NCBI RefSeq assembly: GCF_002024165.1
Contig: NZ_MWQN01000004.1
Span: 248,001-312,000, forward strand
Direction: 5' to 3'
Length of the DNA: 64,000 nucleotides
Origin: Embleya scabrispora
GTDB lineage: Bacteria > Actinomycetota > Actinomycetes > Streptomycetales > Streptomycetaceae
The notes under the pieces are model-generated. The model saw only the letters and a list, made by a program, of their open reading frames with translations, was not told where the DNA came from and searched no databases. The position numbers and the translations under genes were made by a program. Below, in pieces: positions 1-8,976 of this stretch. The stretch's first letter is position 1. Each line of letters opens with the position of its first letter.

Positions 1-190
1 GCGGGGATTGAGCGCGGGCAGCCGGCCCGGGGATTCGGACAGCAGGAAGATCACGGTGAGGGACCGACGCTGGGCGCCGAGGTACTTGGTGTCGAAACGG
101 TCCTGCAGTGCGGGGTCGGCGTGGATGTCCGCCGGCAGGCCGGCGACCGTCTCCCTCCCGAGCCCGCCCGGACCGGGGCCGACGCCACCC
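1..190 (-). CDS. Partial coding fragment at the left edge, unknown product
   Basis: Read on the minus strand, this stretch has an open frame with protein-like composition running off the window edge. It contains the stretches IHADPALQDRFDTKYLGAQ and RRSLTVIFLLSESPGRLPAL. I do not recognise the family. It abuts, head to head, a fragment of a different gene on the plus strand, so it may itself be truncated debris rather than the start of an intact gene. No convincing start codon with a ribosome binding site is visible. Confidence 0.25.
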
Positions 191-195
191 CTTGC

Positions 196-366
196 TCCGA
201 CCCGTTCACCGAGGTGTACCAGCTGCACCGCGAGGCCGCCCGAGAACTGGCCAACAGAACGGTGCACACCATCATGCACATGGGCTGGGTACGAACCGAC
301 GACGACAACCACGAACTGCGCATGGCCGCCCTCGTCAAGCCCAACGGAACATTCGGACGCCTCTAC
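196..366 (+). pseudogene. Fragment resembling a DUF2867-type protein
   Basis: About 57 codons translate to a segment with ELANRTVHTIMHMGWV and MAALVKPNGTFGRLY. From memory this resembles the C-terminal half of DUF2867-type actinomycete proteins, where such a segment is followed by a helix with FRH and VYPA. Here the continuation drifts off after RHWAV and there is no intact N-terminal half, start codon or ribosome binding site. I read it as a decayed remnant. The stretch from here to the next gene contains nothing else I can support. Confidence 0.35.
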
Positions 367-640
367 AGACACTGGGCCGTACCCCCGAACCCCACCGCCG
401 TGCACCGACCCGGCGCCGCCTCTCGACCGTTCTCCCGCACGCCCGACGCGCACGACCCCCACCGCCGGCCCAAAGCCGTCGACCACGCCCGCGGCCGGGC
501 CGTCACGCTCCTCGCCGAGGCCTTCGCCTCCACGTCGAGGCGACGTGACGGTCGACAACGCCGGCATCCGCTGAGACGGGGATCCGCACGCCGTTCCACT
601 CGCACGACACCGATGAGTACACGGGGTCCTCGTCCGGGTC

Positions 641-1474
641 CTATCCGGGCAGTCCCCGGAGCAGGCCCTCCAGATCGCGCTCGCCGTCGCGGGTCTGGGC
701 ACCGTGGGCCAATCCGCCGCGGATGAGACGCTCGGCCGCGGGGCGAGCAAACCGGCCCGCCCACGCGTCGTGCTCCCGCAGGAGACCCTCGGCCAGGTCC
801 TCGGGGACGATGGCGCGCTTGACCGCCGCGATCACACCCTCGGGCAAGGCGGCGATGTTGCGGGCGAGGCGGTCGACGACGTCGTCGAGTTCGTCGGCGG
901 GGACGGCCCGGTTGACCCAGCCGTAGCGCTCCGCGGTTTCGGCGTCGTACAGATCGGCACCCAACACCGCCTCCAGGGCGCGATTGCGGCCGACCCGGCC
1001 GGCGAGATACTGCGTGCCCCCTCCGCCGGGGACGATGCCCATGAGGGCTTCGATCTGGCCGATGCCGGCGCGACCGATCGCCGCGAACGTCATGTCCGCG
1101 GCTGTGACGAACTCCGCCCCTCCGCCGCGCGCCATCCCGGCAAGCTTGACGATGGTCACCTGGGGCTGGTGCCGAAGCAGTTCCCCCAGAGCCTGGAAGA
1201 CGTTGACGCCGTCCGGAAGGTCGGCCGCGAGCTCGTCGAAGGCGTCCGGAGTGTCGACGAGGGACATGTCGACGTGGGCTATGAAGAAGTCCGGATCGGC
1301 GCTGTCGAACACGATCACCCGAAGCGAGTCGTCGCTTTTCAGCGCGGTCAGCAGGTGCCGGAGGTCGGCCATCAGGGCGACGTTCAGCACGTTGACGGGC
1401 GGGTTGTCGAGGGTGACGCGGGCGATGCCGTCCTCGCGACTCACCCGCAGGGTCGAGTAGGCGTCGTGGTCCAT
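641..1474 (-). CDS. Enoyl-CoA hydratase/isomerase family protein (crotonase fold)
   Basis: A 277-residue protein of usual crotonase length. The N-terminal strand region reads VTLDNPPVNVLN. The first oxyanion-hole segment is MARGGGAEF and the second is ALMGIVPGGGGTQYL. Both positions where crotonases keep acidic residues (GGGAEF and QIEALMG) hold Glu, so hydratase activity is possible. The exact acyl-CoA substrate cannot be told. I chose the ATG with GGAGAT just upstream, ten codons inside the longest frame. The gene diverges from an HxlR-type regulator, which suggests control by it; a palindrome lies between them. It probably acts in cytosolic fatty-acid or aromatic-acid degradation. Confidence 0.85.
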   Translation of the reverse strand: MDHDAYSTLRVSREDGIARVTLDNPPVNVLNVALMADLRHLLTALKSDDSLRVIVFDSADPDFFIAHVDMSLVDTPDAFDELAADLPDGVNVFQALGELLRHQPQVTIVKLAGMARGGGAEFVTAADMTFAAIGRAGIGQIEALMGIVPGGGGTQYLAGRVGRNRALEAVLGADLYDAETAERYGWVNRAVPADELDDVVDRLARNIAALPEGVIAAVKRAIVPEDLAEGLLREHDAWAGRFARPAAERLIRGGLAHGAQTRDGERDLEGLLRGLPG

Positions 1475-1497
1475 GGAGATCTCCGATCGGTACCTGA

Positions 1498-1521
1498 TAT
1501 GCACCTGGTTCCTGATGCATA
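1498..1521. promoter_or_regulatory. Inverted repeat TATGCA-N12-TGCATA, likely HxlR operator
   Basis: Perfect 6-bp arms (TATGCA and TGCATA) with centres 18 bp apart lie between the divergent crotonase and HxlR-family genes. Dimeric winged-helix HxlR proteins usually bind such two-fold sites beside their own gene. That this regulator binds here is inferred from position only. Confidence 0.45.
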
Positions 1522-1595
1522 CTTACGGTGCGATGGCGAGCGACCGGCGTCAATAACGCACTTTTGGCATCGCAAGGATCACGAGGGATACCGAC

Positions 1596-1979
1596 ATGGC
1601 CACTTCCGAAACCGGCGCCGACGCCGGCGTCGTCTACCGGGCCGACTGCCCCAGCCGCCCGATCCTCGACCAGATCGCCGACAAGTGGTCGATGATGGTG
1701 ATGGCAGTCCTTGACAAGCCCACTCGGTTCAACGAGATCAAGCGCCGCCTCGAAGGCGTGACCCAGCGGGTCTTGACCCAGACCCTGCGCCGCCTGGAGC
1801 GCAACGGGATGATCACGCGCCGCGTGCTGCCCACCTCGCCGGTGGGGGTCGAGTACTCCCTCACCCCGCTCGGCGAATCCCTCCAGGAGCCGTTCGGCCG
1901 GTTGTACGCCTGGACGGTCGACAACACGGACGAGATTCGGGCGCACCAAGCCGACTACGACCAACGCGTTCAAGGCTGA
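1596..1979 (+). CDS. HxlR-family winged-helix transcriptional regulator
   Basis: A 127-residue single-domain protein. It begins with the family's typical Cys region (YRADCPSRPILDQIADKW), followed by the winged-helix core with RFNEIKRRLEGVTQRVLTQ as the recognition region and a wing with LPTSPVGVEYSLTPLG. Family members regulate divergent detoxification or catabolic genes, often through a redox- or aldehyde-sensing Cys near the N-terminus, which is present here (about residue 15). It is divergent from the crotonase gene, its likely target. The start ATG has AGGGATA-like sequence upstream. Confidence 0.9.
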   Translation: MATSETGADAGVVYRADCPSRPILDQIADKWSMMVMAVLDKPTRFNEIKRRLEGVTQRVLTQTLRRLERNGMITRRVLPTSPVGVEYSLTPLGESLQEPFGRLYAWTVDNTDEIRAHQADYDQRVQG

Positions 1980-2276
1980 GCAGGCGTACCCGAACCCCAT
2001 CGCCCGGTCCTGAGCCACCTCCCAGGGGCGGACGATCGCATCGACACGCGCGGCGGGTTCGAGCGCCACGCGGGTTCCCCGCCCTGCCGCGAGGCCGGAT
2101 CAGGCACCTTGGCCGGCAACACCAAGCCGTGGGGCGCCGGGTTTTCGCGCCCCACCGAGTGTGGTTTGTCCCACTCGGGAGTATCGATCGACGGAATCGG
2201 GGCATCCGATGTCGTGTACACCGGGTCCACCGACCCGGTGACCGAATCGACACCAACCCCGAGGAGTCGTAGCACC

Positions 2277-2750
2277 ATGGCCGTCGTCAAGAGCCCCCTG
2301 TCCGACGATGCACGCAAGATCACCGGCGAGGCGCTCCAGGGCGCCCTCGTCGACCTGCTGGATCTCTCTCTCGTCGCCAAGCAGACGCACTGGAACGTGG
2401 TGGGCCCGCGCTTCCGCTCGATCCATCTCCAGTTGGACGAGGTGGTTGCCTCGGCACGCACGTTCGCGGACACCGTCGCCGAGCGGGCCTCGGCGATCGG
2501 GTACAACCCCGACGGCCGGGCCGCGAGCATCACTGCGGGCAGCGGCGTACCCCAGCCGGACTCCGGCTGGATCAAGGACGCCGACGTGGTCGGTTACTTC
2601 GTCGGCGTCTACGGCGCGGTGATCGAGCGCATGCGCGAGCGGATCGCGGCCACCGAGGAGGCGGACCCCGTCAGCCAGGACCTGTTCATCACCATCGCCG
2701 CAGACCTGGAGAAGATGAGCTGGATGTTCCAGGCCGAGAACCAGGGCTGA
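2277..2750 (+). CDS. dps: Dps-family DNA-protecting ferritin-like protein
   Basis: A 157-residue four-helix-bundle protein. The inter-subunit ferroxidase ligands of the family are all visible: H38 in KQTHWN, H50 and D54 in HLQLDEVV, and D65 and E69 in FADTVAER. Dps oxidises Fe(II) with peroxide, stores iron in a dodecamer and protects the nucleoid under stress. I chose the ATG with GAGGAG eleven bases upstream over the longer frame, whose N-terminal 56 residues look non-coding. It is monocistronic, with a strong hairpin directly after the stop. It has no long charged N-terminal tail, so DNA binding may be weak. Confidence 0.93.
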   Translation: MAVVKSPLSDDARKITGEALQGALVDLLDLSLVAKQTHWNVVGPRFRSIHLQLDEVVASARTFADTVAERASAIGYNPDGRAASITAGSGVPQPDSGWIKDADVVGYFVGVYGAVIERMRERIAATEEADPVSQDLFITIAADLEKMSWMFQAENQG

Positions 2751-2765
2751 GCCGCGAGCACCGCC

Positions 2766-2798
2766 GGAGGACGCCCGCTCGGCAAGCGGGCGTCCTCC
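2766..2798 (+). terminator. Rho-independent-type hairpin after dps
   Basis: A perfect 14-bp GC-rich stem with a 5-base loop begins 15 bases after the dps stop codon. There is no long T run, which is normal in actinomycetes. Confidence 0.8.
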
Positions 2799-2910
2799 GC
2801 CATGAGGCAGCGGGGCCGCATCACGACCTCACGTCCGGACGGACGCTCGTCCAACGACGATCGGGGAGCACAGCGCGTGCGGGGCACCGGGTCGCGTGAG
2901 AACGTCCCTC

Positions 2911-3702
2911 CTACGGTTCGTCCAGGCGGAGCGGCCGGTCGCGCTCTGCCCGGTGGTGCTCCATCGCGTGCTCGACCTGTTCGCGGGTCACTTCCCTGTG
3001 GAAGCCCTCTCCGTTCGCGTCGGTGAGGTCGATCACGACGCTGGTCCATTCCTGGGCGGGTTCCTCCGGGACATGCCCCAGCAGGTACGCGGAGTTGTCC
3101 AGCAGGTCCTCCGTCAGCCGCACACCGGTCAGCCGTTCGGCGAGTGCGAGGACTGCGGCTTTCCGGTCGTAGGTGTCGACGTCGGACTCCTCGCGCAGGT
3201 CGAACCCGGACTCGCGCATCATCGGGAGCAGGTCGTCGGGGGCGCTCCCGTAGCGAACCGTGGGCCATTCGAAACCGGTCCGCAATTCCCCGTCTTCGTA
3301 CCAATCGAACGTGTGGATGGGTTTTCCCCCGTTGCTGGAGTGCGTGACGGCGCGCGACCTTGCCGACAGGGTCTCCAGGAATCTCGGCCGCATGCCGATG
3401 CCTCCGTCGAAGTGCAGGACGAGGGCCCAGTCTCCGCCCTCGCCCGGCACCGCGCATACGCCGGCGATGAAGGACTCGTCCCACTCGTCGGCCTCGGCGA
3501 CAAGCTCCTCCTGCCGCTCGAAGAGTTCATCGGCGCCCCGGCACACACCGGCCGGCTCGGCCCCCATCACCCGCAGCACCTCCTCGGGCGGGACACCCCG
3601 CACCAGCGTCAAGCTGTATCCGACTTCCAGCCCCAGGGGAAACACGAACGAGGAAGGTATCCAGCCGTAATCGGCCGCAGTCGCTGAACTCGTGCCGCAC
3701 AC
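2911..3702 (-). CDS. DUF6461 domain-containing protein
   Basis: A protein of about 263 residues. The N-terminal part reads DYGWIPSSF and YSLTLVRGVPPEEVLRVMG, followed by a FIAGVCAVPGEGGDWALVLH segment, which is how I remember DUF6461 proteins of actinomycetes starting. The C-terminal half is rich in acidic residues and contains PTVRYGSAPDDLLPMM. No signal peptide or membrane segment is seen, so it is probably cytosolic. Function is unknown. The start is uncertain: a GTG has GGGAAGG only two bases away, and an ATG lies 36 codons upstream in frame. It ends convergent to dps. Confidence 0.7.
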   Translation of the reverse strand: MCGTSSATAADYGWIPSSFVFPLGLEVGYSLTLVRGVPPEEVLRVMGAEPAGVCRGADELFERQEELVAEADEWDESFIAGVCAVPGEGGDWALVLHFDGGIGMRPRFLETLSARSRAVTHSSNGGKPIHTFDWYEDGELRTGFEWPTVRYGSAPDDLLPMMRESGFDLREESDVDTYDRKAAVLALAERLTGVRLTEDLLDNSAYLLGHVPEEPAQEWTSVVIDLTDANGEGFHREVTREQVEHAMEHHRAERDRPLRLDEP

Positions 3703-4742
3703 CTTCCCAGCACCCACCGACGCCCAGGGGCCGGCTCCCGAAGAACGGCCCACCTCCGCCCTGTGGCAGACACGTCCGGCCAGGCAACGCAAGGCGCGAT
3801 GTCGAGGCATCCCAGCTCAAAGCGCGCACCGAACGAGCTGTGACGGGTGACGGCGGGTTGTCATGCGCGATCGGGGCGAATCCGCCTTTGAAGGGGTGCG
3901 CGACCGATCCGTCGCGCACGACGGCTGGGTCCGGGCGCCGAGGTTTTGGCCGTCGCCGAGGGCAGGTTCTGTAGGTCGGCGCCGGCGGGCAGCCGGCGGG
4001 CCACGTCGTATACGGTCACGTGTTCATCCAACTCCCCGCCGTCGACGCTCGGTTGCCCGCCGGGCGCGTCGTGGGCAACCCGATTCCAAGCCGTCCGCGA
4101 AACGCTGGAGCACGACGTGCGCCGGAGCATCCGTACCACCGCCCGAAGCTCCGACCGAACACCTGCGACTGAGCCTGTCGAGCCACGGCCGTGGGCGATT
4201 CCCGGCCGAGCGCCGCGCGACGAAGCGGGCCGCGGCGACCGGTTCGGGCGCGGGCCTGGCGGTGGCGTGGTCGAACTCGCGTGCCGGGTCGGGTGATCCA
4301 GGAGTCGCAGCGCGAGCGGTGTGGTCGTTCACACGACCGCAGGCAGACGGCACCGGGTGGGTGCCAAAAGCCGAGCTGTGGGCCTCGTGCGGCGCGGTCC
4401 GCGGGCGGATCTCGGCGGGATTGCGCCGGTGGGCCAGGTGCCGTCCCTCCTTGACGCGTCGTTCCACCATCCCGCTGCGCACGCCCTCGAACCGGTGTTT
4501 TCACTGGAGGAAAAGGTGTCCAGGGCTTCGTGGGACGCCGCGCTGCCCTTCGCACTCCCGGGGAGGGATTCGGCTTTGAGCGCCTGCAGGACGGCGGCCT
4601 GTTCGTGGAGCTTGGGGGTGTTGTCGTTCTTGGTGTCCGCGACCGTGCTCTTGTCGGGGGTCGTCTCCAGCACGGAATCATGTCGCACCACAGGTCGACA
4701 CCGACGCAGCCGACGTCGTGGCGCTCGGTGGCGCGGTCCGAC
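3703..4742. other. Gene-poor stretch with decayed coding remnants
   Basis: No frame here looks like an intact gene. On the minus strand, around 3963-4028, about 20 codons read DEHVTVYDVARRLP. From memory this is a phrase found in conserved hypothetical actinomycete proteins, but no frame continues it in either direction. The minus-strand frame ending near 4691 begins with plausible codons (MVRHDSVLETTPDKS) but degenerates. I read the stretch as eroded gene remains. Confidence 0.35.
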
Positions 4743-5282
4743 CTATGTGGGGCGGGCGCGGTCCGCGCCGATGGCGACGCCGACGAGTGTGCAGGGCTCG
4801 GTGCCCTGATTGCGCCAGGCGTGTCGGGTGCCGTTCTGGACAACCACGTCGCCCGCCCGCAACAGGGTCTGCTCGCCGTCGTCGAGTTCCAGTGCGACCT
4901 CGCCCGAGACGACCAGGACGTAGTCCATGCTGTCGGTGACGTGCATCCCCGGGACGTCGGGTTCCATCGCGGCCATCGCGCCCGGCATCGTCCGGTCCAA
5001 CTCCTCCAGAGCCGCCCGCGTGTCGAGATCCGAAGGCGGGGCCGGCTCGCCCGGCGCTATCACGTTGATCATGAAGCGCGATCCGTCCTGCGGCGGATAC
5101 CACGCCCGGGCAGGACGCGGGGAGCCGTCGTCCGGGAAGGTGGGTCGCTCGTCCCGCCCCCACAGCCGGTAGGCCGCGCAGCCGGGCATGAGTTCGGAGG
5201 TGATGGGCTCGACAGCGCGGTCGTCGACCACGCGGGACCTGCCTTCGGCGTCGTGTCCGGTGACCACTCGGCGAATCTCCAT
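4743..5282 (-). CDS. Cupin domain-containing protein
   Basis: A 179-residue protein with a C-terminal single cupin barrel. It shows HVTDSMDYVLVVSGEVALEL, then GDVVVQNGTRHAWRN, the two conserved cupin motifs with the usual spacing and with candidate metal ligands (His, Asp/Glu, His). The N-terminal 90 residues precede the barrel and include an RVVDDRAVEPIT segment, as in small actinomycete cupins tied to aromatic or sugar metabolism. Substrate unknown. A good ribosome site (GGAGAG) lies 5 bases before the ATG. It diverges from a TetR regulator across three palindromes, so it is probably that regulator's target. Confidence 0.82.
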   Translation of the reverse strand: MEIRRVVTGHDAEGRSRVVDDRAVEPITSELMPGCAAYRLWGRDERPTFPDDGSPRPARAWYPPQDGSRFMINVIAPGEPAPPSDLDTRAALEELDRTMPGAMAAMEPDVPGMHVTDSMDYVLVVSGEVALELDDGEQTLLRAGDVVVQNGTRHAWRNQGTEPCTLVGVAIGADRARPT

Positions 5283-5323
5283 GTGCTCTCCATCCCATCG
5301 CGCTCGGATACCCCAGCGTATTG

Positions 5324-5389
5324 ATACGGCGGCGTATTGATACGGTACCGTATCCCCGCCGGGAGTCCGGGGTCAATACGGTGGCGTAT
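5324..5389. promoter_or_regulatory. Three ATACG-N4-CGTAT palindromes between cupin and tetR
   Basis: The 14-bp motif ATACG-N4-CGTAT occurs at 5324-5337, 5340-5353 and 5376-5389. The middle copy is extended to a perfect 16-bp palindrome, GATACGGTACCGTATC. The first two copies overlap a direct repeat of GCGTATTGATACGG with a 16-bp period. The last copy ends 10 bases before the regulator's start codon, so binding there would block its own transcription. This is a textbook arrangement for a TetR autorepressor. Confidence 0.7.
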
Positions 5390-5398
5390 CATGCTCCC

Positions 5399-5959
5399 GT
5401 GGTGAACGATTCGCTCCGCCTGTCCGCCCAGGACTGGGCGAAGGCCGCGCTGAGGGCAATGGCGGACGGCGGGCTGGCGGCGGTCGCGGTCGAGCCCCTG
5501 GCGCGGACCCTCGGCGTGACCAAGGGAAGCTTCTACGCGCACTACCGCAACCGCGACGAGCTCATCACGGCCGCACTCGCGGAGTGGACGCGAAGCCACG
5601 GCCCGGAAGCACTCGCCGAATTCGCCGCGATCACCGACCCGGCGGCGCGGTTGCGCGACCTGCTCACCGTCGTCGTACAGGCCGTCCAACCCCTGGCTCC
5701 CTCCGTACACCTGAGCCTGCTCGGCGACCGCAACGACCCCCGCGTCAAGGACGCGGTCAGCAAGGTGAACCAGGCCCGACTGGAACTCCTGACCCACACC
5801 TACCGCGAACTCGGCCTGCCCCCGGACCGCGCCGCATCCCGCGCACGGGTCGCCTACGCCGCCATCCTCGGGCTGTTGCACCTGGCGCAAACCGATCCCG
5901 ATGCCCCGCACTCCGCCGCGCTCGCCGACGAGGCCACCGCCGTCTTCCTGACGCCGTGA
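5399..5959 (+). CDS. TetR/AcrR-family transcriptional regulator
   Basis: A protein of about 186 residues. The N-terminal helix-turn-helix reads VAVEPLARTLGVTKGSFYAHYRNR, followed by DELITAALAEW, which is classic TetR. The C-terminal ligand domain has LLTVVVQAVQP and an LGLLHLAQTDPD ending, as in small regulators that sense hydrophobic ligands. Two tandem GTG codons could start it; neither has a strong ribosome site, so the message may be leaderless. It is divergent from the cupin gene, with three palindromes in between, so it probably represses both. Confidence 0.87.
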   Translation: MVNDSLRLSAQDWAKAALRAMADGGLAAVAVEPLARTLGVTKGSFYAHYRNRDELITAALAEWTRSHGPEALAEFAAITDPAARLRDLLTVVVQAVQPLAPSVHLSLLGDRNDPRVKDAVSKVNQARLELLTHTYRELGLPPDRAASRARVAYAAILGLLHLAQTDPDAPHSAALADEATAVFLTP

Positions 5960-6215
5960 CGACCGCCCCTCACCACGGCTCGAGGCCAAGGCCCACACAC
6001 CGCGCCGCCGGATGACCCCGGCGGTATTGAAAGCGCAACGAGAAATCCACCGAAGCCCAAACGAGCCTCACCCCCGAGACTCGCCACGCCGGCGTCGACG
6101 TCGAGGCGCTGCGTCGCCGCCCGTCGGGGACACGCCGAGCGAGCCTTTCCGGACGCCGTCGAGACGCGGGCCGACGGGGCATATGGGGAGGCGTTGCGCG
6201 CGGTGCCGGCGGGGG

Positions 6216-7121
6216 TCAGCCTGCCAAGCGGGCGCGGGCCAGGGTGAGGGCGCGGTCCAGCGCGTCGGCGGGAGCGCAGGCGATGTCCGGCTGTACGCCG
6301 GTGCCTTCCCAGTTCGTGCCGGAGACGGGATTGATGGCACGCCCGATGGGGATCGAGGCTTCCAGGTGTGGGTGCACCGTCCAGCCGTCCCGAGGGTGTG
6401 CGCCGCCGCGGGTGCGCTCGCCGACGATCACCGCGCGGCCGAGCTGCTGCAGGTCGTATGCCAGCTCCTCGGCGGCCGAGAAGGTGTGGTTGCTGGTCAG
6501 GACGTACACCGGCTTGCTGCCGCCGAAGCGGGCGCCGGGGACGTGCGGCTGGCTCCAGGACTGCTCGGTGCGTTCGCCGTCGCGCCAGTACATGGAGTTG
6601 AGGTGGGTGCGCTTGTCCAGCAGATGGCTGCAGACGAAGGCGACCGTGTCCGGGTCGCCGCCCCGGTTGGCCCGGAGGTCGACGATCAGCGCTTGGGCAC
6701 GGGAGGTCAGGGCGAGCGCGGCGCTCAGCGGTTCGGCGGCCCACTCCAGTGGAAACAGCATCGGCGCCAGCTCCAGCAGCGCGATCCCTCCGTCGAGCGA
6801 CGCGACCCGGGGTACACCCCCCAGCGAGGTGTCGAAGTCCCCGCGGATGGACTCCAGGACCGCCGCCCCCTGCTTCTCGGGCACCCGGTCGGCGTGGTAC
6901 TGCAGGCTCAGATGCCGATCCCCGTTGACGGACTGCAGGTCCGCGGTGACCAGCCGGGCGAGTTCCTCGGCGTCGTCGACGGCGTAGGCGCCTTCGGCAT
7001 GGCGCCGGCGCAGCAGGTCCGCGAGTTGCCCGGCTGTCTCGGGAAAGACGTAGTGCTCGACCAGGAGCCGGACGGTCTCGTCGATCACAGGGCCGGGCTG
7101 AAGCTTCGTCACGGTCGTCAT
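6216..7121 (-). CDS. S41-family (tail-specific/IRBP-like) peptidase
   Basis: A 301-residue protein. The N-terminal helical part (VIDETVRLLVEHYVFPE) matches the IRBP-type N-domain, followed by the core with ALIVDLRANRGGDPDTV and SNHTFSAAEELAYDLQ. The Ser of the latter is the expected nucleophile. VIVGERTRGGAHP and the C-terminal TGVQPDI are also typical of S41. There is no PDZ domain and no signal peptide, so it is probably cytosolic. It may act on peptides or, like several IRBP-type members, bind hydrophobic ligands. Neighbours give no hint: the gene stands alone between a tetR and a permease. Confidence 0.85.
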   Translation of the reverse strand: MTTVTKLQPGPVIDETVRLLVEHYVFPETAGQLADLLRRRHAEGAYAVDDAEELARLVTADLQSVNGDRHLSLQYHADRVPEKQGAAVLESIRGDFDTSLGGVPRVASLDGGIALLELAPMLFPLEWAAEPLSAALALTSRAQALIVDLRANRGGDPDTVAFVCSHLLDKRTHLNSMYWRDGERTEQSWSQPHVPGARFGGSKPVYVLTSNHTFSAAEELAYDLQQLGRAVIVGERTRGGAHPRDGWTVHPHLEASIPIGRAINPVSGTNWEGTGVQPDIACAPADALDRALTLARARLAG

Positions 7122-7310
7122 GGCACGAAGTAGATCACCGCGCTCGCGAAAGCGTCCATACGGGTGGCCGGCGTGCGGTGGCGCGCGCGCAGCACCGCTC
7201 GTTCGGGGTCGAATCGCGGTACGGGGGCGGCGACCCGGGCGCGGGCCGCGCCGCGGCGGTTGTGGTTTGCCGAGCAGCGCCGTTGTGGCAGTGGTCGGTG
7301 CCGCAAGCGG

Positions 7311-8834
7311 TCAGGCGGTGGTCGGTGTGGTCGCGGTGGTGGCGTCGGTCGGGGCGGGCCGGGCGGATCGGGCGGCGGACTCTTGGCGGACCTGGTGGAG
7401 CTGTCGGCGGTAAAGGGCGCGGAAGAGGACTGTGTACGTCACCCCGCCGACGAGGGGGCCGAGCAGCGCGGAGATGTCCGCTCCGTTCAGCGCTGACGCG
7501 ACGGGGCCGCTGTACCACGTGTCGAGGCACAACAATGCGGCGCCGGTGCCCAGGAGTTGCGCGGCGAGCCCGGCGAGGTTGACACCGCCGTGGTACCAGT
7601 AGGCGCTGGTGGGGGTCTCGTTGTGCAGTTCGGGGCCGCGGTAGTGGTTGCGGCGCAGGAGTACGTCGGCGACGCTGACGGCGAGCGCGGGGCCCAGGAC
7701 GGCGACGGTGAGGTCGAGCACGTCGCCCAGCGCGTCGAGGAAGTCGGTGACGAACAGCGCGTACACGGCGATGGCGGCAGCGGCGACGCCGTCCAGCAGG
7801 ACCGCCGCCCACTGTCCGATGCGGATGCCCACGGCCTGCAGGGCGAGGCCGGAGCTGTAGGTGGTGAGGATGTTGTTGGCGACCGAGCCCGTGACGATGG
7901 CGGCCAGCAGCAGCGGGTGGAACCAGCCGGGCACGATCGCTTCGAGGGAGGTCTGCGGGTCGGTCATGTCGACGGCGGTGCCGGCCAGGACGCCCACGAT
8001 TCCGAGCAGGACGGTGGGTACGTAACCGCCGAGCATGGTCCACCATGCGACGGCGCGCCGGGAGGCATCGGCGGGCAGGTAGCGGGCGTAGTCGGCGCCG
8101 CTGCCCCAGGAGAGCGGGACGGACGCCATGATCGTGAAGCCGACGAGCGCGGCGGCGGCGAGGTCGGTGCCGTGCGGGGCGCCGTCGGGGGCGCGGCCGG
8201 GTTCGGCGTGCGCGAGGACGAAGCAGGCGAGCAGGACCAGGGTGAGTGTGAGCAGCGTGGTGAAGACCGGGCTGAGCCGCAGGATGAGGCGGTGGCCGTA
8301 CACGCTGATGAGCGAGGTGGCGCCGGCGAGGACGGTGACCACGGCGGCTTCGACGGTGGTGGTGACGGTGACGCCGAGGTGGTCCAGGAGCGCGTATCCG
8401 GCGAGTGATCCCGTGCCGAGGTTGACCGCGGCGTAGGCCACACATACGGACCAGTTGGTGGCCAGTGTGCCGATGCGGTTGCCGCGGATGCCGAAGGTCG
8501 CGCGGGTGAGGACGCTGCAGGGGGTTCCGGAGACGGGGCCGGTGATGGCGAGGACGCCGTTGAAGGCCCAGAAGAGGTTGCCGAGCACGATCACGCCGAT
8601 GCTCTGCCAGGTGTCGAGGCCGAGCAGGACGAGTGAGCCGCCGAGGATGACCGACAGGAAGTTGACGTTGGCACCGGCCCAGACGAAGAACATGTCCCGG
8701 GGCTTGCCGTAGCGCTCGGTTTCGGGGATGTGCTCGATGCCGTGGGTCTCGACGTGGACGGTGTCGGTGGCCTGGTGGGGCGCGGGCTCGTGGACGGGTG
8801 CCGCGGCGTGTCTGGCGCTTTCGGACGTGGTCAT
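7311..8834 (-). CDS. NCS1-family purine/cytosine-type permease
   Basis: A 507-residue membrane protein with about 12 hydrophobic helices. The family features are a soluble N-terminus ending IEHIPETERYGKPRDMFFVW, helix 1 with GANVNFLSVILGGSLV, and the GPVSGTPCSVLTRATFGIRG stretch. NCS1 carriers import nucleobases, hydantoins, thiamine or related compounds with Na+ or H+. It lies just downstream of a ureohydrolase on the same strand (142-base gap), with a divergent tetR upstream. The solute is therefore probably a guanidino compound or nucleobase product handled by that enzyme. This is inference. Confidence 0.88.
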   Translation of the reverse strand: MTTSESARHAAAPVHEPAPHQATDTVHVETHGIEHIPETERYGKPRDMFFVWAGANVNFLSVILGGSLVLLGLDTWQSIGVIVLGNLFWAFNGVLAITGPVSGTPCSVLTRATFGIRGNRIGTLATNWSVCVAYAAVNLGTGSLAGYALLDHLGVTVTTTVEAAVVTVLAGATSLISVYGHRLILRLSPVFTTLLTLTLVLLACFVLAHAEPGRAPDGAPHGTDLAAAALVGFTIMASVPLSWGSGADYARYLPADASRRAVAWWTMLGGYVPTVLLGIVGVLAGTAVDMTDPQTSLEAIVPGWFHPLLLAAIVTGSVANNILTTYSSGLALQAVGIRIGQWAAVLLDGVAAAAIAVYALFVTDFLDALGDVLDLTVAVLGPALAVSVADVLLRRNHYRGPELHNETPTSAYWYHGGVNLAGLAAQLLGTGAALLCLDTWYSGPVASALNGADISALLGPLVGGVTYTVLFRALYRRQLHQVRQESAARSARPAPTDATTATTPTTA

Positions 8835-8976
8835 GGCGTCCTTCCGGGCTCGGGGGCGAACGGGCGGAGCGGGGGCGTCTTCCGGGTGGCCGGCGGTGGC
8901 GCCTGTGCCGGGTGTCGGGCGGCCGGAACGTCGCGCGCGGTCCCGGCCGCCGCGTGGATCGGCGAGGTGTGGTCGG

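Noticed and set aside
363-2069. A 568-codon minus-strand open frame over the crotonase and HxlR genes
   Set aside because: It is antisense or out of frame to two clear genes and has the Arg/Pro-rich composition of a shadow frame.
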